Below are positions 6,282 to 16,283 of a DNA stretch of 40,417 nt, in pieces (within the stretch, counting starts at the first letter, position 1; every line of letters starts with the position of its first letter). Below the pieces are notes generated by a model. That model was not told where the DNA came from. It ran no database searches and worked only from the letters and a program-made list of their open reading frames with translations. The position numbers and the translations under genes were made by a program. The DNA is from Candidatus Bacteroides intestinipullorum (lineage in GTDB: Bacteria > Bacteroidota > Bacteroidia > Bacteroidales > Bacteroidaceae), in NCBI GenBank assembly GCA_018883785.1, contig JAHLFO010000044.1, positions 1 to 40,417 on the forward strand, written 5' to 3'.

Positions 6282-8924
6282 TCAGAATTCCTGTCCCAAG
6301 ATGAAGTGGAACTGGCTGCCGCCATACGAACGGCTGCCACGGATTTCGTCGAAACCATAGGCCCAGTCGATACCCATCATACCGATCATCGGGAGGAAGA
6401 TGCGCACACCCACACCGGCGGAACGCTTCAGGTCGAAGGGATTGAAGTCGCCCACTTCCTGCCAAGCGTTACCAGCTTCCACAAAGGCCAGGGCATAAAT
6501 GCTGGTACTGGTCTCCAACATCAACGGATAGCGCAACTCAATGCCCAAGCGGGCGTAAGCGTAGCCCTCATTGCCGTAGGAAGACAATGAGCCGTTTTCG
6601 TAACCACGCAAGGCAATGGTCTCCGTGCCGTAAGTCGAATAACCGGTCATACCGTCACCACCCACCTCGAAGGTACCAAAAGGCGATTTCTTATATTTAT
6701 TATAGTGACCCAGCAAACCAAAGTCCACACGACCCATGATGACCGGCGTGCGCTTCACGGTGAACGGATCCATCAACGGGATGTACACCTTCGATTTGAA
6801 CTTCCACTTGTGGTATTCTACCCAACGCTGCATGGCGTTGATATCTTCTTGGTTGTTCTGGTCATATTGGCTATAATCCACGCCATCGAACAACGAATAA
6901 GGCGGCGTAAGCTGCAAGGACAAAGAGAATTCAGAGCCTTGACGCGGATAGATAGGATTGTCAATAGAGCTACGGGACAACGTAAGGTTCAAGCTCAGGT
7001 CGTTACAATTACCGTTCGTCACCATGAAATACTGCCAATCGCGCAGGATGTAACGCTGGTAGGACAACTCGGCTGTGAACTGGAAGTAGTCGTCCGGCCA
7101 CTTCAGACGCTTACCGAACATCACGGCCAGACCGAACATCTGCACCGACTTGTCGGGGTCATAGTAGTTCTCGTAGTTCAGGTAGTTACCATAGTTATAC
7201 ATGCCGTAGCCATACATGCCGCTGTAATAGCTGTTGTAGAAGTTATTGTACAAGGCATCGTTGTAATACTGGCTACTGATGTCCGTCTGGCGGGAGTAGA
7301 ACGCCGACACGGAGAACGCGTTAGGACGCTTGCCACCAAACCAAGGGTCGAAGAACGACACGCTGTAGGACTGGTAGTAACGGGCATTGGTCTGTCCGCT
7401 GATGGTAAGCGTCTGTCCGTCGCCCTGCGGCAGAATGCCGCGATAGTTCTCACCTGGATGCAAGAGGTTGGCCAGCGAGAAATTGTTGAACTTCAAACTC
7501 AACTTGCCGATGACACCCGTCTGTCCCCAACCTGCGGAGAATTCTACTTGGTCGTTGGACTTGGACACCAATTGGTAGTCAATGTCTACCGTACCATCCT
7601 CAGGACGCGGCTGTATATCGGGATTAATCTGCTCGGGGTCGAAGTGTCCCATTTGGGCAATTTCACGGTAGGAACGCATCACGTCTTCACGGCTGAACAA
7701 CTGTCCGGGACGGGTACGCAATTCACGGCGCACCACATTCTCGTACAAACGGTCGTTACCGCTAATCATGACTTTGTTGATGGTAGCCTGACGGCCTTCG
7801 TATATACGCATCTCCAGGTCGATGGAGTCACCCACGATATTCACTTCCACGGGATCAAGGCTGTAGAACAGGTAACCGTTGTTGTAATACAGATTGCCGA
7901 TAGCATCCTCGTCGCCGGTCAGGCGATCGTTCAGCAACTTCTGGTTATAGACGTCACCTTTCTTCATCTGCAACATGTAGTCCAGCTGTTCGGAAGGATA
8001 GAGCGTGTTGCCCACCCAGGTGATGTTGCGCAGGTAGTATTTCTGTCCTTCATCAATCCGCATGAACACATCCACCGTGCGATCGTCATACGGGCTGATG
8101 CTGTCTTCCACAATCATGGCGTCTCGATAGCCCAACTCGTTATACTTGTCAATGATAAGCTGTTTATCGGCCTCGTAGTTTTCTTCGACAAACTTCTTGG
8201 TACGGAACAGGTTGAGCAGCTTGCCTTTCTCGTTCGTCTTCTTCATCACACGTTTCAGCTTCTTGGCACTCAATGCCTTGTTGCCCACGATTTCAATGTG
8301 ATGTACCTTGACTTTCTCTTTCTTGTCTATGACAATGTCCACGATGACTTGGTTCTCGTGTTCAGGATCATCCTTCTGATTGATGAAGATGTCGGCATTC
8401 TTGAAGCCCTTGTCGTCGAAATAACGCTTGATGAGCGTTTCCGCACGGTCCACGATATTAGGCGTGATTTGTCCACCCTTCATCATGCCTATGCGTTCTT
8501 CCAAGTCCTCGCGCTCGGACTTCTTGACGCCCGAATAGCGGATGTCCGACACACGCGGACGCATGGTCAGGTGAATCGTCAGCCACACTTTTCCGTTTTC
8601 CTCCTTGTCATCCGTGATGCTCACGTCCGAAAAGAGGCCGTGCCGCCAATAGCGCTTACAAGCCTGCGTGATCTCATCACCCGGTATCGAGATGGTCTGC
8701 CCCTTGGCCAATCCGGAAAGGCCGATGATGACATAATCTTCATAATTGTCCGCACCCACTACCTTGATATCCGCAATCTCCAGTTTCTTCGGCGTACTGG
8801 AATAGAGGACCACCGGCGTTTCTACATTCGTGCTGTCGGCCGCCACTTCTTGTGCGACACCTTTCACCGCACCGGCAAACAAGCCGAGCACCGCTATGAA
8901 TAGGACGAAAATACGTTCGTACAT
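6282..8924 (-). CDS. bamA: Outer membrane protein assembly factor BamA
   Basis: Omp85-family insertase that folds beta-barrel proteins into the outer membrane. 880 aa, the usual Bacteroidetes length. A signal peptide (about 1-25) is followed by five POTRA repeats (about 45-470; for example VKVHHIEIVGNKALSAKKLK and YYLRNITWVGNTLYPSEQLD) and a C-terminal 16-strand barrel (about 480-880) ending in GSQFHFILGQEF with a terminal Phe. An exceptionally Tyr/Asn/Gly-rich stretch (about residues 553-592, with runs such as MYGYGMYNYGNYLNYENYY) lies in the first third of the barrel and is probably a surface loop. It lies 53 nt after uppS and 32 nt before an OmpH gene: an envelope-assembly operon. Confidence 0.96.
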   Translation of the reverse strand: MYERIFVLFIAVLGLFAGAVKGVAQEVAADSTNVETPVVLYSSTPKKLEIADIKVVGADNYEDYVIIGLSGLAKGQTISIPGDEITQACKRYWRHGLFSDVSITDDKEENGKVWLTIHLTMRPRVSDIRYSGVKKSEREDLEERIGMMKGGQITPNIVDRAETLIKRYFDDKGFKNADIFINQKDDPEHENQVIVDIVIDKKEKVKVHHIEIVGNKALSAKKLKRVMKKTNEKGKLLNLFRTKKFVEENYEADKQLIIDKYNELGYRDAMIVEDSISPYDDRTVDVFMRIDEGQKYYLRNITWVGNTLYPSEQLDYMLQMKKGDVYNQKLLNDRLTGDEDAIGNLYYNNGYLFYSLDPVEVNIVGDSIDLEMRIYEGRQATINKVMISGNDRLYENVVRRELRTRPGQLFSREDVMRSYREIAQMGHFDPEQINPDIQPRPEDGTVDIDYQLVSKSNDQVEFSAGWGQTGVIGKLSLKFNNFSLANLLHPGENYRGILPQGDGQTLTISGQTNARYYQSYSVSFFDPWFGGKRPNAFSVSAFYSRQTDISSQYYNDALYNNFYNSYYSGMYGYGMYNYGNYLNYENYYDPDKSVQMFGLAVMFGKRLKWPDDYFQFTAELSYQRYILRDWQYFMVTNGNCNDLSLNLTLSRSSIDNPIYPRQGSEFSLSLQLTPPYSLFDGVDYSQYDQNNQEDINAMQRWVEYHKWKFKSKVYIPLMDPFTVKRTPVIMGRVDFGLLGHYNKYKKSPFGTFEVGGDGMTGYSTYGTETIALRGYENGSLSSYGNEGYAYARLGIELRYPLMLETSTSIYALAFVEAGNAWQEVGDFNPFDLKRSAGVGVRIFLPMIGMMGIDWAYGFDEIRGSRSYGGSQFHFILGQEF

Positions 8925-8977
8925 CTTTACGTTCTTAATTATATATATCTAAAAGTCGTTACTTTCTATCGCTTGCT

Positions 8978-9712
8978 TCAAGAGATTTGCTCACTGGTTT
9001 TCCCGAAACGGCGTTCCCGCTTCTGGTAGTCACAAATAGCCTTGAAAAACTCCTCCTCCCGAAAATCCGGCCAAAACGTGTCGCAAAAATACAACTCCGA
9101 ATAGGCGCATTGCCAAAGCATATAGTTGCTCAGGCGCAGTTCCCCGCCTGTGCGAATCAACAAATCCGGATCGGGCATGAAGTTGGTCGTCAGGCAATGG
9201 GCAAACCGCTCGGCATCTATCTGGTCAGCCGTCAATTCGCCCTTCTGCACGGCGATTGCCAGTTGCTTTGCCGCCTCGGTAATCTCCCAACGGGACGAGT
9301 AGCTCAACGCCAGCACCAGGTTCATGCCTGTATTGGCAGCAGTGTGGGCTATGCAGCCATTCAGGCGCTCTTGCACCTTCGCGGGCAATTTGTCCACCTC
9401 GCCAATGACCCGGAAGCGGATATTGTTCTTCATGAAAGTCTCTTCTTCAATAGAGTCAAACAGGAGGCTCATCAGTGCGGCCACTTCGTCGGCAGGGCGT
9501 CCCCAATTCTCGATGGAAAAAGTATAGAGAGTCAGATACTTCACGCCCAGTCTGGCCGCCTCTTCCGCAATGACATGGACAGTCTCAGCGCCCACTTGGT
9601 GACCGTAACTCCGTTCACGTCCGCGCTGTTTGGCCCATCGCCCGTTGCCATCCATGATGATAGCCACATGGCCCGGTATCCGATTCAAGTCTATTTGTTC
9701 TTTATATGACAT
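8978..9712 (-). CDS. uppS: Isoprenyl transferase (undecaprenyl diphosphate synthase type)
   Basis: Cis-prenyltransferase that elongates FPP with isopentenyl diphosphate to make the C55 lipid carrier for peptidoglycan and surface glycans. 244 aa, full length. Family motifs: [13 protein letters not shown] (19-31, catalytic Asp21), [14 protein letters not shown], the [18 protein letters not shown] motif and [13 protein letters not shown] near the C-terminus. Upstream of bamA with a 53-nt gap on the same strand, a known Bacteroidetes pairing. No clear promoter was seen in the 99-nt gap upstream. Confidence 0.96.
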   Translation of the reverse strand: MSYKEQIDLNRIPGHVAIIMDGNGRWAKQRGRERSYGHQVGAETVHVIAEEAARLGVKYLTLYTFSIENWGRPADEVAALMSLLFDSIEEETFMKNNIRFRVIGEVDKLPAKVQERLNGCIAHTAANTGMNLVLALSYSSRWEITEAAKQLAIAVQKGELTADQIDAERFAHCLTTNFMPDPDLLIRTGGELRLSNYMLWQCAYSELYFCDTFWPDFREEEFFKAICDYQKRERRFGKTSEQIS

Positions 9713-9811
9713 TTTCTATCGTTATTTCTTTGTTCATGCGGGAAACGCCCTACACCTATTTATATTATATATGTAGTAGGAGAACATATTCCGCTCGCAA
9801 TACGGGTTCCT

Positions 9812-11176
9812 TTATTCTCGCTCAAACCCCAGCCGGTTAAGCCGTCCACGCCATACTTCGTTGGGGATGCCGTTGCCTCCGAAAATCACCCAAATGAAGT
9901 CCCGCTTGTCGGCGGCATTCTCCACGCCTTCCGGCGTAGGATCCACCACTACTGTATAGGAAGTTTTTCCGGCAAAAGCCGAAGGCAACAAGAACTTCTT
10001 CTCCACCAACTGCCAGGCTATGCCCGACATTGACTCATAAATCTCGGACATGTTGCCCCCGAAAGCATAGAAGCGGTCACCATAGTGCATCAGCACCGGA
10101 TTGTCCATGCCGGGGCAAGACACGCCCTCAGCATCCGTCTCCAACGAAGCCCACGACAAGCCGTCGTTGGTAAACCAAGGTATCGACTTGTCTTCCACTC
10201 CGCGAGGCATTCCCATCACCATAGTTTGGCTGACGCCATAGCCTGTCGTATAATGGGCACTCGTGATGTTGCGGATCGGGAAGCCCTCGGGCACTGTGGT
10301 GCCGGACACCCATGCCAACCCGTCAGTGCTGGCACAGAACTCACTACCCAGAGTTTCATTCTGCCGAATGCCGATCAAGGTTTCCTCCCGGTTGCTCACC
10401 TCATCCACAGGCAATGAGGTCACCAAGGATTGCACGCCGCCGCTCAAGCCTTCTGACTTCTGCCAAGCCTGGCCATCCTCCGAGACATACACCTCGCCTC
10501 CGGACAACATATACAACCGGCCGGCAAAGGCGAGCAGAGAAGTCACGTCTGCCTCTTCGGGCAATCCCGTCACTTCCGAACGGCTCCAGCCATATTGTCC
10601 AGGCGTAGCCGAGGTCCGATAAAGTTCCGTAGAAGATGTATACAAGCATAAATCCCCATTGAATACTATTGCTTTCTGCACGCCGGTATTTACCGTTTCC
10701 GTAAATACAGGAGCCACGGTGTCCATGTGCACCCAAGTCAACGAATCCGGCACCAGCCGATGCACCCGGATCTGCAAGGTATACGTACGCTGGGTTATCC
10801 CGTCGGGAGCATAAACCACCAGCTTCACGCCATTGCTGCCTGTAGCATTCATTGCCGGCAACAGATTGTGATAAACATCCGTAGAGAAAGTCGTATCGTC
10901 GGACATTACACCCATCATGACGGTCAGTTGGTCCACCTGGATGCTGTCAATCAACGTGTCGGCATCCACCGGCAAGGAGTCCGGATTATAAATCAGATTG
11001 TTCAGCTGGTCTATCTCAAATCTGTAGTCCACTCCATGAATGGTATCGAGACTGAAAGCGTGTATGGTGGCGTCCGAACTATACACGGGCGTCTCATCGT
11101 CTGTATTCAGACAGGAACTTACCGCTATCGACACCAGCAAAAAGCCTACAATCAGTGACAGAAATCTTGTTCTCAT
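9812..11176 (-). CDS. DUF6242-like lipoprotein
   Basis: Predicted lipoprotein of 454 aa with lipobox VSSC (Cys at about 22) followed by acidic residues (LNTDDE), consistent with export to the outer membrane or surface. The N-terminal part (about 28-155) looks like a beta-sandwich and begins SSDATIHAFSLDTI. The remaining part contains repeated Trp/Asp units of the type VYVSEDGQAWQKSEGL, ASTDGLAWVSGT and FTNDGLSWASL, suggesting a beta-propeller of sialidase or BNR kind. I believe this is the Bacteroidales family DUF6242; its function is unknown. Its own promoter-like box lies upstream, so it is not obviously part of the uppS-bamA unit. Confidence 0.75.
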   Translation of the reverse strand: MRTRFLSLIVGFLLVSIAVSSCLNTDDETPVYSSDATIHAFSLDTIHGVDYRFEIDQLNNLIYNPDSLPVDADTLIDSIQVDQLTVMMGVMSDDTTFSTDVYHNLLPAMNATGSNGVKLVVYAPDGITQRTYTLQIRVHRLVPDSLTWVHMDTVAPVFTETVNTGVQKAIVFNGDLCLYTSSTELYRTSATPGQYGWSRSEVTGLPEEADVTSLLAFAGRLYMLSGGEVYVSEDGQAWQKSEGLSGGVQSLVTSLPVDEVSNREETLIGIRQNETLGSEFCASTDGLAWVSGTTVPEGFPIRNITSAHYTTGYGVSQTMVMGMPRGVEDKSIPWFTNDGLSWASLETDAEGVSCPGMDNPVLMHYGDRFYAFGGNMSEIYESMSGIAWQLVEKKFLLPSAFAGKTSYTVVVDPTPEGVENAADKRDFIWVIFGGNGIPNEVWRGRLNRLGFERE

Positions 11177-11205
11177 TCCTTATGTTAGTGTTTATTTACA
11201 AGTTG

Positions 11206-11213
11206 CAAAAATA
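11206..11213 (-). promoter_or_regulatory. Predicted -7 box of the DUF6242-like gene
   Basis: TATTTTTG on the minus strand, a perfect TAnnTTTG match, 29 nt before the ATG at 11176. No clear -33 box. The rest of the 149-nt gap up to ribD shows nothing recognisable. Confidence 0.5.
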
Positions 11214-11325
11214 GGAACAATTTTCGCTATAAACCTCCTCTACGGGAAGTTTTATACAAAATTATAGATAAAATAACCGAAATGCACGATAAAACGCCCG
11301 CCAGGCCAAATCAAAGAGCGTCTTT

Positions 11326-12357
11326 CTATGCCTTATAATGACGAATGGACCTCCCGAAATGCTGCTCGGTTTCGCAGATTTTTTTCTCATCCATCAGCGG
11401 GGCACGCACGCCTGCCTGCAAGAACATGGGCGATTCTTCCACAAAAGCCTCGTCCCACAAACCGGCATCCAAGAAAGACTGCAAAGTCAAAGCTCCTCCC
11501 TCTACCAATAACGATTGCAGGCTACGCGCATAAAGCGCTTCCAGCAACTGAGGGACCAACGGCCGAGTGAAATCCGCCTGTACAAAGTCCACACCAGGCC
11601 GCGAAGCACCTTTGCTTTCGGTAAACACCAACGTCTGCACACGCCCATCCAGCAGATGCAGGCCGTCCGGCAACAAGCCTTCCCGGTCGATGACTACCCG
11701 CACCGGCGACGGTCCATACCAACTGCGCACGGTCAGGCTCGGATTGTCCAGCAAGGCTGTGCGGGTGCCTACCAAGATGGCGCTATGTTCAGCCCGCTTC
11801 TTGTGCACCAGCATCTGGGTCAAGTCATTGGACAGGCGTACAGGACTCCCTCCCGCGCGTTGCATATCCAGGAAGCCGTCGGCCGATTGTGCCCACTTCA
11901 ACGTAACGTAAGGGCGATGCTGCGTATGAAACGTGATGAAACGGCGTATCAGGTCGCGGCACTCGTCTTCCAGCACACCCACCACGACTTCGCGGCCCGC
12001 ATCCTGCAACTTCCGGATGCCCCGCCCTGCCACTTGGACAAAGGGGTCGAGACATCCCACCACGATGCGCGGGATGCCCTTCTCCACAATCAGGTCGGCA
12101 CAAGGAGGCGTTTTCCCATAATGCGAGCATGGCTCCAGGCTGACGTACAGCGTGGCCCGCTTCAGCAGAGACGGGTCTTTCACCGAACGGATGGCGTTCA
12201 CCTCGGCATGCGCCTGACCGCAACGCACGTGGTAGCCTTCGCCTATGATTTTGCCGTCGCATACCAATACAGCCCCCACCATCGGATTGGGAGCCGTATT
12301 GCACAAGCCGTTCCGGGCCAGTTGCAAACAACGGCGCATGTATTTCTCGTCTTCCAT
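11326..12357 (-). CDS. ribD: Bifunctional riboflavin deaminase/reductase RibD
   Basis: Second and third steps of riboflavin synthesis: deamination of the pyrimidine ring and NADPH-dependent reduction of the ribosyl side chain. The start is ATG at 12357 (MEDEKYMRRCLQLA), the conserved RibD N-terminus, giving 343 aa; the frame is open further upstream but that part overlaps the neighbouring gene. The deaminase domain (about 1-145) has zinc motif HAEVNA (His50, Glu52) and PCSHYGKTPPC (Cys77, Cys86). The reductase domain (about 148-343) contains VTLKWAQSADG and LLVEGGALTLQSFLDAGLWD. It lies 71 nt after the zinc-ribbon gene on the same strand and may be transcribed with it. No other riboflavin gene is in the window. 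Confidence 0.96.
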   Translation of the reverse strand: MEDEKYMRRCLQLARNGLCNTAPNPMVGAVLVCDGKIIGEGYHVRCGQAHAEVNAIRSVKDPSLLKRATLYVSLEPCSHYGKTPPCADLIVEKGIPRIVVGCLDPFVQVAGRGIRKLQDAGREVVVGVLEDECRDLIRRFITFHTQHRPYVTLKWAQSADGFLDMQRAGGSPVRLSNDLTQMLVHKKRAEHSAILVGTRTALLDNPSLTVRSWYGPSPVRVVIDREGLLPDGLHLLDGRVQTLVFTESKGASRPGVDFVQADFTRPLVPQLLEALYARSLQSLLVEGGALTLQSFLDAGLWDEAFVEESPMFLQAGVRAPLMDEKKICETEQHFGRSIRHYKA

Positions 12358-12428
12358 AACTTTCAGTTTTTCCGCGCAAAAGTAACACTTAATCCGGAGA
12401 TGGCGAAGAAACCGCCGAGGTTTTCCTC

Positions 12429-13445
12429 TCACTCGTTCAATGCCCCGCAATAGGGACACACCCCTTTCTGTGCCAGTGCCTCCCCGCAATTGCCGCAACG
12501 GTAGACGGACGTATGCAACGAACGGCGCAAGAGCCGGACAAAGAGGACGGCCAGCAATGCCAGAAACACATAGCCCACATAGATACCGGTAGTCAGGATA
12601 AAAAAGAAGTAACAGAAGATGCAAGCCGAAGCCAGCCCCAGCAGGTAGAACACCGCAGTGGAGAGCGGCAACCGACGGAACAAGACATCTACCGTGGCCA
12701 CCAGCACCACCACAAATATCCAAAGCCCCGACAAAAACAAGGACAACAACAAAGGCACCCGGAAAGGGGATAGCGTGGGGTTGTAGTAGAAATGCTCCCA
12801 CGTATCGGGCACAAACACCTGCATCGTTTCATACAGCGTGGCGCAAAAAGCCATCAGCAGGCAGAGCAGCAAGGGATACACATAATCAATGTCGCCGAAC
12901 CCCGACTTGCTGAAGGACTTGCGCCGCAACATGCGGATCAGCCAGAAGGCCACGAACAAGGCACAAATGACGATAAAATAGGGCACGTGCGTGTCGCTGA
13001 ACAGATAGATCGCCTGCGAAATGCTGTCTGCCGGCACAAATGCCCGCTTCATCTCGCACTCCCGCACCCAACCTTGCACCTCCTGCGAGTGGGCCAGCTT
13101 CACCCAGATGCTGTCCACGCTGTCATTGGGATGCACATCCAGCTCCGCCACCACCACATGGTCGCCCTGGCGGAGGGTGCTATAACTCTCTTTCAACGGC
13201 AAGGCCACCAGATTGATGGAGTCAGCCTGAAGCACCAGGTTGGTATTCCACGTATAATGCCGTTCAAACAGATAGGCCACGGAGTCGCGGGCGCGCTGAT
13301 CCACCTCCTCGCCGGACAATACAGGCGGGGTATACCGGCAGGAAGCCAGCAAAGCCATGCAGAGAAGAATTCCCAAGACTTGTCCCAAGCCCCGCCTTTG
13401 CCGGAAGCCATTGCCCCATTGCCCGTTGTCCTTACTCCGCCGCAT
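12429..13445 (-). CDS. Zinc-ribbon polytopic membrane lipoprotein, unknown function
   Basis: 338 aa. The N-terminus has a hydrophobic segment and a lipobox-like LLASC (Cys at about 36). A soluble region (about 40-140) contains DSIWVKLAHSQEVQGWVREC, reminiscent of a bacterial SH3-like fold. About six transmembrane segments follow (about 147-310) and then a C-terminal zinc ribbon with CGNCG and CPYCG. The start at 13445 overlaps the end of the U32 gene by 14 nt, indicating translational coupling. The ribbon should face the cytoplasm if the segment count is right. I do not recognise a named family; bacterial proteins with a terminal zinc ribbon and several membrane spans are common and mostly uncharacterised. 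Confidence 0.8.
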   Translation of the reverse strand: MRRSKDNGQWGNGFRQRRGLGQVLGILLCMALLASCRYTPPVLSGEEVDQRARDSVAYLFERHYTWNTNLVLQADSINLVALPLKESYSTLRQGDHVVVAELDVHPNDSVDSIWVKLAHSQEVQGWVRECEMKRAFVPADSISQAIYLFSDTHVPYFIVICALFVAFWLIRMLRRKSFSKSGFGDIDYVYPLLLCLLMAFCATLYETMQVFVPDTWEHFYYNPTLSPFRVPLLLSLFLSGLWIFVVVLVATVDVLFRRLPLSTAVFYLLGLASACIFCYFFFILTTGIYVGYVFLALLAVLFVRLLRRSLHTSVYRCGNCGEALAQKGVCPYCGALNE

Positions 13446-15264
13446 AGACCTTCATCTGACAATTCTTGCAATCGAAGGACAAGCGGAAACGTCGCCCGTC
13501 CGACGACACCAGATAATAAGGCTCCCGGTAGGGCGAGCGCTTTTTCTGGAAAGTAGGACACCACCCCATGCTGTAGCGCAGGCAATGGCGACAAAACATC
13601 AGCACCGCCTCCGGCACTGCCTGCGCCTCGTAGGCGGGAGCCACTGTAGCGACACCATGCTCCAAGTAGAACCGACGCGCTTCCCCGTTCATCACATTGC
13701 CCAGATATGTCAGCGAAGAGAGGGGGAAAGCATGAGCCGTCGGCCTCCACACCTGCCACTCCCGGCGATAACGGATGCGGCGCACCTGCAACAAGCAATC
13801 CACCACCTGCCTGCGCCAGTCGGTCACCACCGATGCCGGCAAGAACCAATTGTCTGCAAGACGTATATCCATTTCACCGACTGCCTCAAAAGGCGTGTTG
13901 CCCAACTTACCCAACTGCGCCCGCAGATTGGCATCTTGAGGCGAACGCGCCAGCTCCTTGGGATAATCGAAAGAACGTGCCGCACGGTTGCCGTCTTCAT
14001 CCTCGGCAGACAGGGCAAATCCCTGCGGTGTCTCCCACAACGCCCACCGCAAGGCAATCTTCCGCTCGGCAGACTTGCGCGCCAATAGTTTCTCAAATTC
14101 CTGATCGAAATTGCGGTACAGGCGGGTACGGGGAGGAATGCGGGGCACCTCACCGGCAGGGAAAATCCGGTTGTCCTCCACCCGGTTGACGCGGAAGCCC
14201 TGCAAGCGTCCTTGCCCGTCCAGGTAGCAGATGCCATCCCCGTTATGAAACGACTTCACGCCCGCCACCGTAAAGCTATGCCCCCGTTGCTCCTTCAGCA
14301 TGCCCATCTCCTCGCCCAGCGATTTGGGGGTATCAAACGAAGCAATATCCTCGCCCCGCCCCTGTAGGAAGTAATGGGTGAATCCCCGGCTGAAACTCTT
14401 GTCCAGCTGAGGGGTAAACGTATAGCGGCTGCTCCCCGAGGACGAACGCACGTATTCCGGGCGACGTGACAGGATCTCGTCGAGACGAAGGCGATAGGCC
14501 GCCGTCACGTTCTTCACGTAGGCCACGTCCTTCAGGCGTCCTTCAATTTTCAGAGAGGATGCCCCGGCGTCCAGCAGCTGCTCCAGGCGATCGCTCTGGT
14601 TCAAATCCTTCAGCGACAGGAGATGCTTGTCCCGCACCATCGTTTTCCCGTCGGCATCCACCAGCGAGAAGGGCAGGCGACAGAACTGGGCACATTCTCC
14701 CCGGTTGGCACTGCGGCCGAAGCAAGCTTGACTGGCATAGCATTGCCCACTATAGCTGACGCAAAGCGCCCCATGCACGAAGACCTCGAGCAACGTCTGC
14801 GGGCAAGCCTCGTGGATGTGGCGAATCTCCTGCAACGACAACTCCCGGGCCAGCACCACTTGCCGGAAACCGGCCTCGGCCAGGAAGCGCACCTTCTCCG
14901 GCGTGCGATTGTCCATCTGCGTGCTGGCATGGAGGGGGATGGGCGGCAAATGCAGGCGCGTGATGCCCATGTCCTGCACAATCAGGGCATCCACCCCGAT
15001 GCGGTAGAGGTCATGAATCAGCCGCTCCGTTTCCACCAGTTCCTCGTCTTTCAGGATGGTATTCACCGTGACGTATATACGCACCCCGTAGACATGGGCA
15101 TACTCCACCAACCGGGCAATGTCTTCCGGCGAATTGCCCGCGGCAGCCCTTGCCCCGAAACGCGGCGCACCGATATAGACAGCATCCGCCCCATGATCCA
15201 CGGCCGCCAACCCACACTCCAGGTTCTTGGCCGGCGAAAGCAGTTCTATGGGACGCGGCTTCAT
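13432..15264 (-). CDS. U32-family protein, RlhA-like 23S rRNA hydroxylation enzyme
   Basis: 610 aa. The N-terminal TIM-barrel-like U32 domain (about 1-290) begins [20 protein letters not shown] and contains the family signature [20 protein letters not shown], then a cysteine cluster ([16 protein letters not shown]) expected to hold an iron-sulfur cluster. The C-terminal part (about 300-610) resembles the DUF3656 collagenase-like domain and ends with further Cys pairs (CRHC, CKNC). E. coli RlhA, the best-studied relative of this layout, makes 5-hydroxycytidine in 23S rRNA using prephenate; I infer a similar RNA-modifying role rather than proteolysis. Start and metA stop overlap by 4 nt (ATGA), so it is coupled to metA. 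Confidence 0.88.
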   Translation of the reverse strand: MKPRPIELLSPAKNLECGLAAVDHGADAVYIGAPRFGARAAAGNSPEDIARLVEYAHVYGVRIYVTVNTILKDEELVETERLIHDLYRIGVDALIVQDMGITRLHLPPIPLHASTQMDNRTPEKVRFLAEAGFRQVVLARELSLQEIRHIHEACPQTLLEVFVHGALCVSYSGQCYASQACFGRSANRGECAQFCRLPFSLVDADGKTMVRDKHLLSLKDLNQSDRLEQLLDAGASSLKIEGRLKDVAYVKNVTAAYRLRLDEILSRRPEYVRSSSGSSRYTFTPQLDKSFSRGFTHYFLQGRGEDIASFDTPKSLGEEMGMLKEQRGHSFTVAGVKSFHNGDGICYLDGQGRLQGFRVNRVEDNRIFPAGEVPRIPPRTRLYRNFDQEFEKLLARKSAERKIALRWALWETPQGFALSAEDEDGNRAARSFDYPKELARSPQDANLRAQLGKLGNTPFEAVGEMDIRLADNWFLPASVVTDWRRQVVDCLLQVRRIRYRREWQVWRPTAHAFPLSSLTYLGNVMNGEARRFYLEHGVATVAPAYEAQAVPEAVLMFCRHCLRYSMGWCPTFQKKRSPYREPYYLVSSDGRRFRLSFDCKNCQMKVYAAE

Positions 15265-16178
15265 GCGATGTCGTTGATATTATAAGGCGTTTCCTGGTAG
15301 ACAAAATAGTTCAGCCAGTTGGAGAACAACAGGTTGGCATGGGCGCGCCAACGCACTAACACACCTTTCTCCGGATCATTGTCCACGTAATAGTTGCGCG
15401 GCATCTCAATGGGCAACCCCTTGCCCAGGTCACGCCGGTATTCCCCGTCCAGCGTCAGGGGAGAATACTCCGAATGGCCGGTCACGAAGAACTCCCTGCC
15501 TCCGCGGGCCATCACCATATAGACCCCCGCCTCCGCAGATTCGGAAAGCAGTGTCAGTGCAGGCACCTTGAGGATATCCTCGCGACGCACCTCGGTATGG
15601 CGGCTATGGGGGACATAGAACACATCGTCGAAGCCCCGGAAGATGGGGTGCAAGGGTTGCAACGCCCGGTGGGGAAAGATGCCGAACATCTTCTGCGGCA
15701 ACGGATACTTGGGCACACCATAAAAATGATACAACCCCGCCTGCGCCGCCCAGCAAATGTAGAGGGTAGAGGTGACATGCGTCCGCGCCCAGTCGAAGAT
15801 TTCCGTGATTTCGTCCCAATACGTCACCTGCTCGAAGTCCATCTGCTCCACGGGTGCACCGGTAATGATCATCCCATCATACTTCTCGTTGCGCATCAGC
15901 TCGAAGTCCGTGTAGAAAGCCTTCATGTGCTCGATGGGGGTATTCTTCGATGTATGGCTCTTGATCTTCATGAACGAGATTTCCACCTGGAGCGGAGTGT
16001 TGGAAAGCAAGCGCACCAAGTCCGTCTCCGTGGTAATCTTCAGCGGCATCAGATTGAGGATGACGATACGCAACGGGCGGATATCCTGCCCGGTGGCGCG
16101 GGTCGTATCCATGACAAAGATGTTTTCCTGCTTCAGCAATTCGATAGCAGGCAATTTATCGGGTAATTTTAATGGCAT
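15261..16178 (-). CDS. metA: Homoserine O-acyltransferase MetA, predicted acetyl-CoA specific
   Basis: Activates homoserine for methionine synthesis. 305 aa, full length. Catalytic residues sit at their family positions: Cys142 in [11 protein letters not shown], and His235/Glu237 in GHSEY. Residue 111, which selects the acyl donor in the MetA family, is Glu here (GAPVEQMDF); E. coli succinyltransferase has Gly. By the established rule Glu111 means acetyl-CoA, so the product should be O-acetylhomoserine even though such genes are routinely named succinyltransferase. First gene of a tightly overlapping metA, U32, zinc-ribbon run; a TAnnTTTG-like box (TATCTTTA) precedes it. Confidence 0.95.
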   Translation of the reverse strand: MPLKLPDKLPAIELLKQENIFVMDTTRATGQDIRPLRIVILNLMPLKITTETDLVRLLSNTPLQVEISFMKIKSHTSKNTPIEHMKAFYTDFELMRNEKYDGMIITGAPVEQMDFEQVTYWDEITEIFDWARTHVTSTLYICWAAQAGLYHFYGVPKYPLPQKMFGIFPHRALQPLHPIFRGFDDVFYVPHSRHTEVRREDILKVPALTLLSESAEAGVYMVMARGGREFFVTGHSEYSPLTLDGEYRRDLGKGLPIEMPRNYYVDNDPEKGVLVRWRAHANLLFSNWLNYFVYQETPYNINDIA

Positions 16179-16206
16179 GAATCTATCGTTTTTCTGTTTC
16201 GGGGCG

Positions 16207-16214
16207 TAAAGATA
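16207..16214 (-). promoter_or_regulatory. Predicted -7 box of metA
   Basis: TATCTTTA on the minus strand, seven of eight to TAnnTTTG in its fixed positions except the last base, 28 nt before the metA ATG. No clear -33 box. Confidence 0.4.
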
Positions 16215-16283
16215 GGGAAAATTACGCGAAGTTGTACGAAGTTTGTGGCCTGAAGCCTGTTTTTTTGTAATAGGCCAAACCGG

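Noticed and set aside
5731-6465. 244-aa version of the first OmpH-like protein
   Set aside because: The first 72 residues overlap bamA and lack signal character; ATG at 6249 gives a clean signal peptide.
6705-8903. 732-codon open frame on the plus strand
   Set aside because: It lies wholly antisense to bamA, whose protein is clearly genuine. The antisense product is rich in Val/His/Gln with no domain, as expected from a G+C-rich codon shadow.
11326-12801. 491-aa version of RibD
   Set aside because: The N-terminal 148 residues are the shadow of the zinc-ribbon gene; ATG at 12357 gives the conserved RibD N-terminus.
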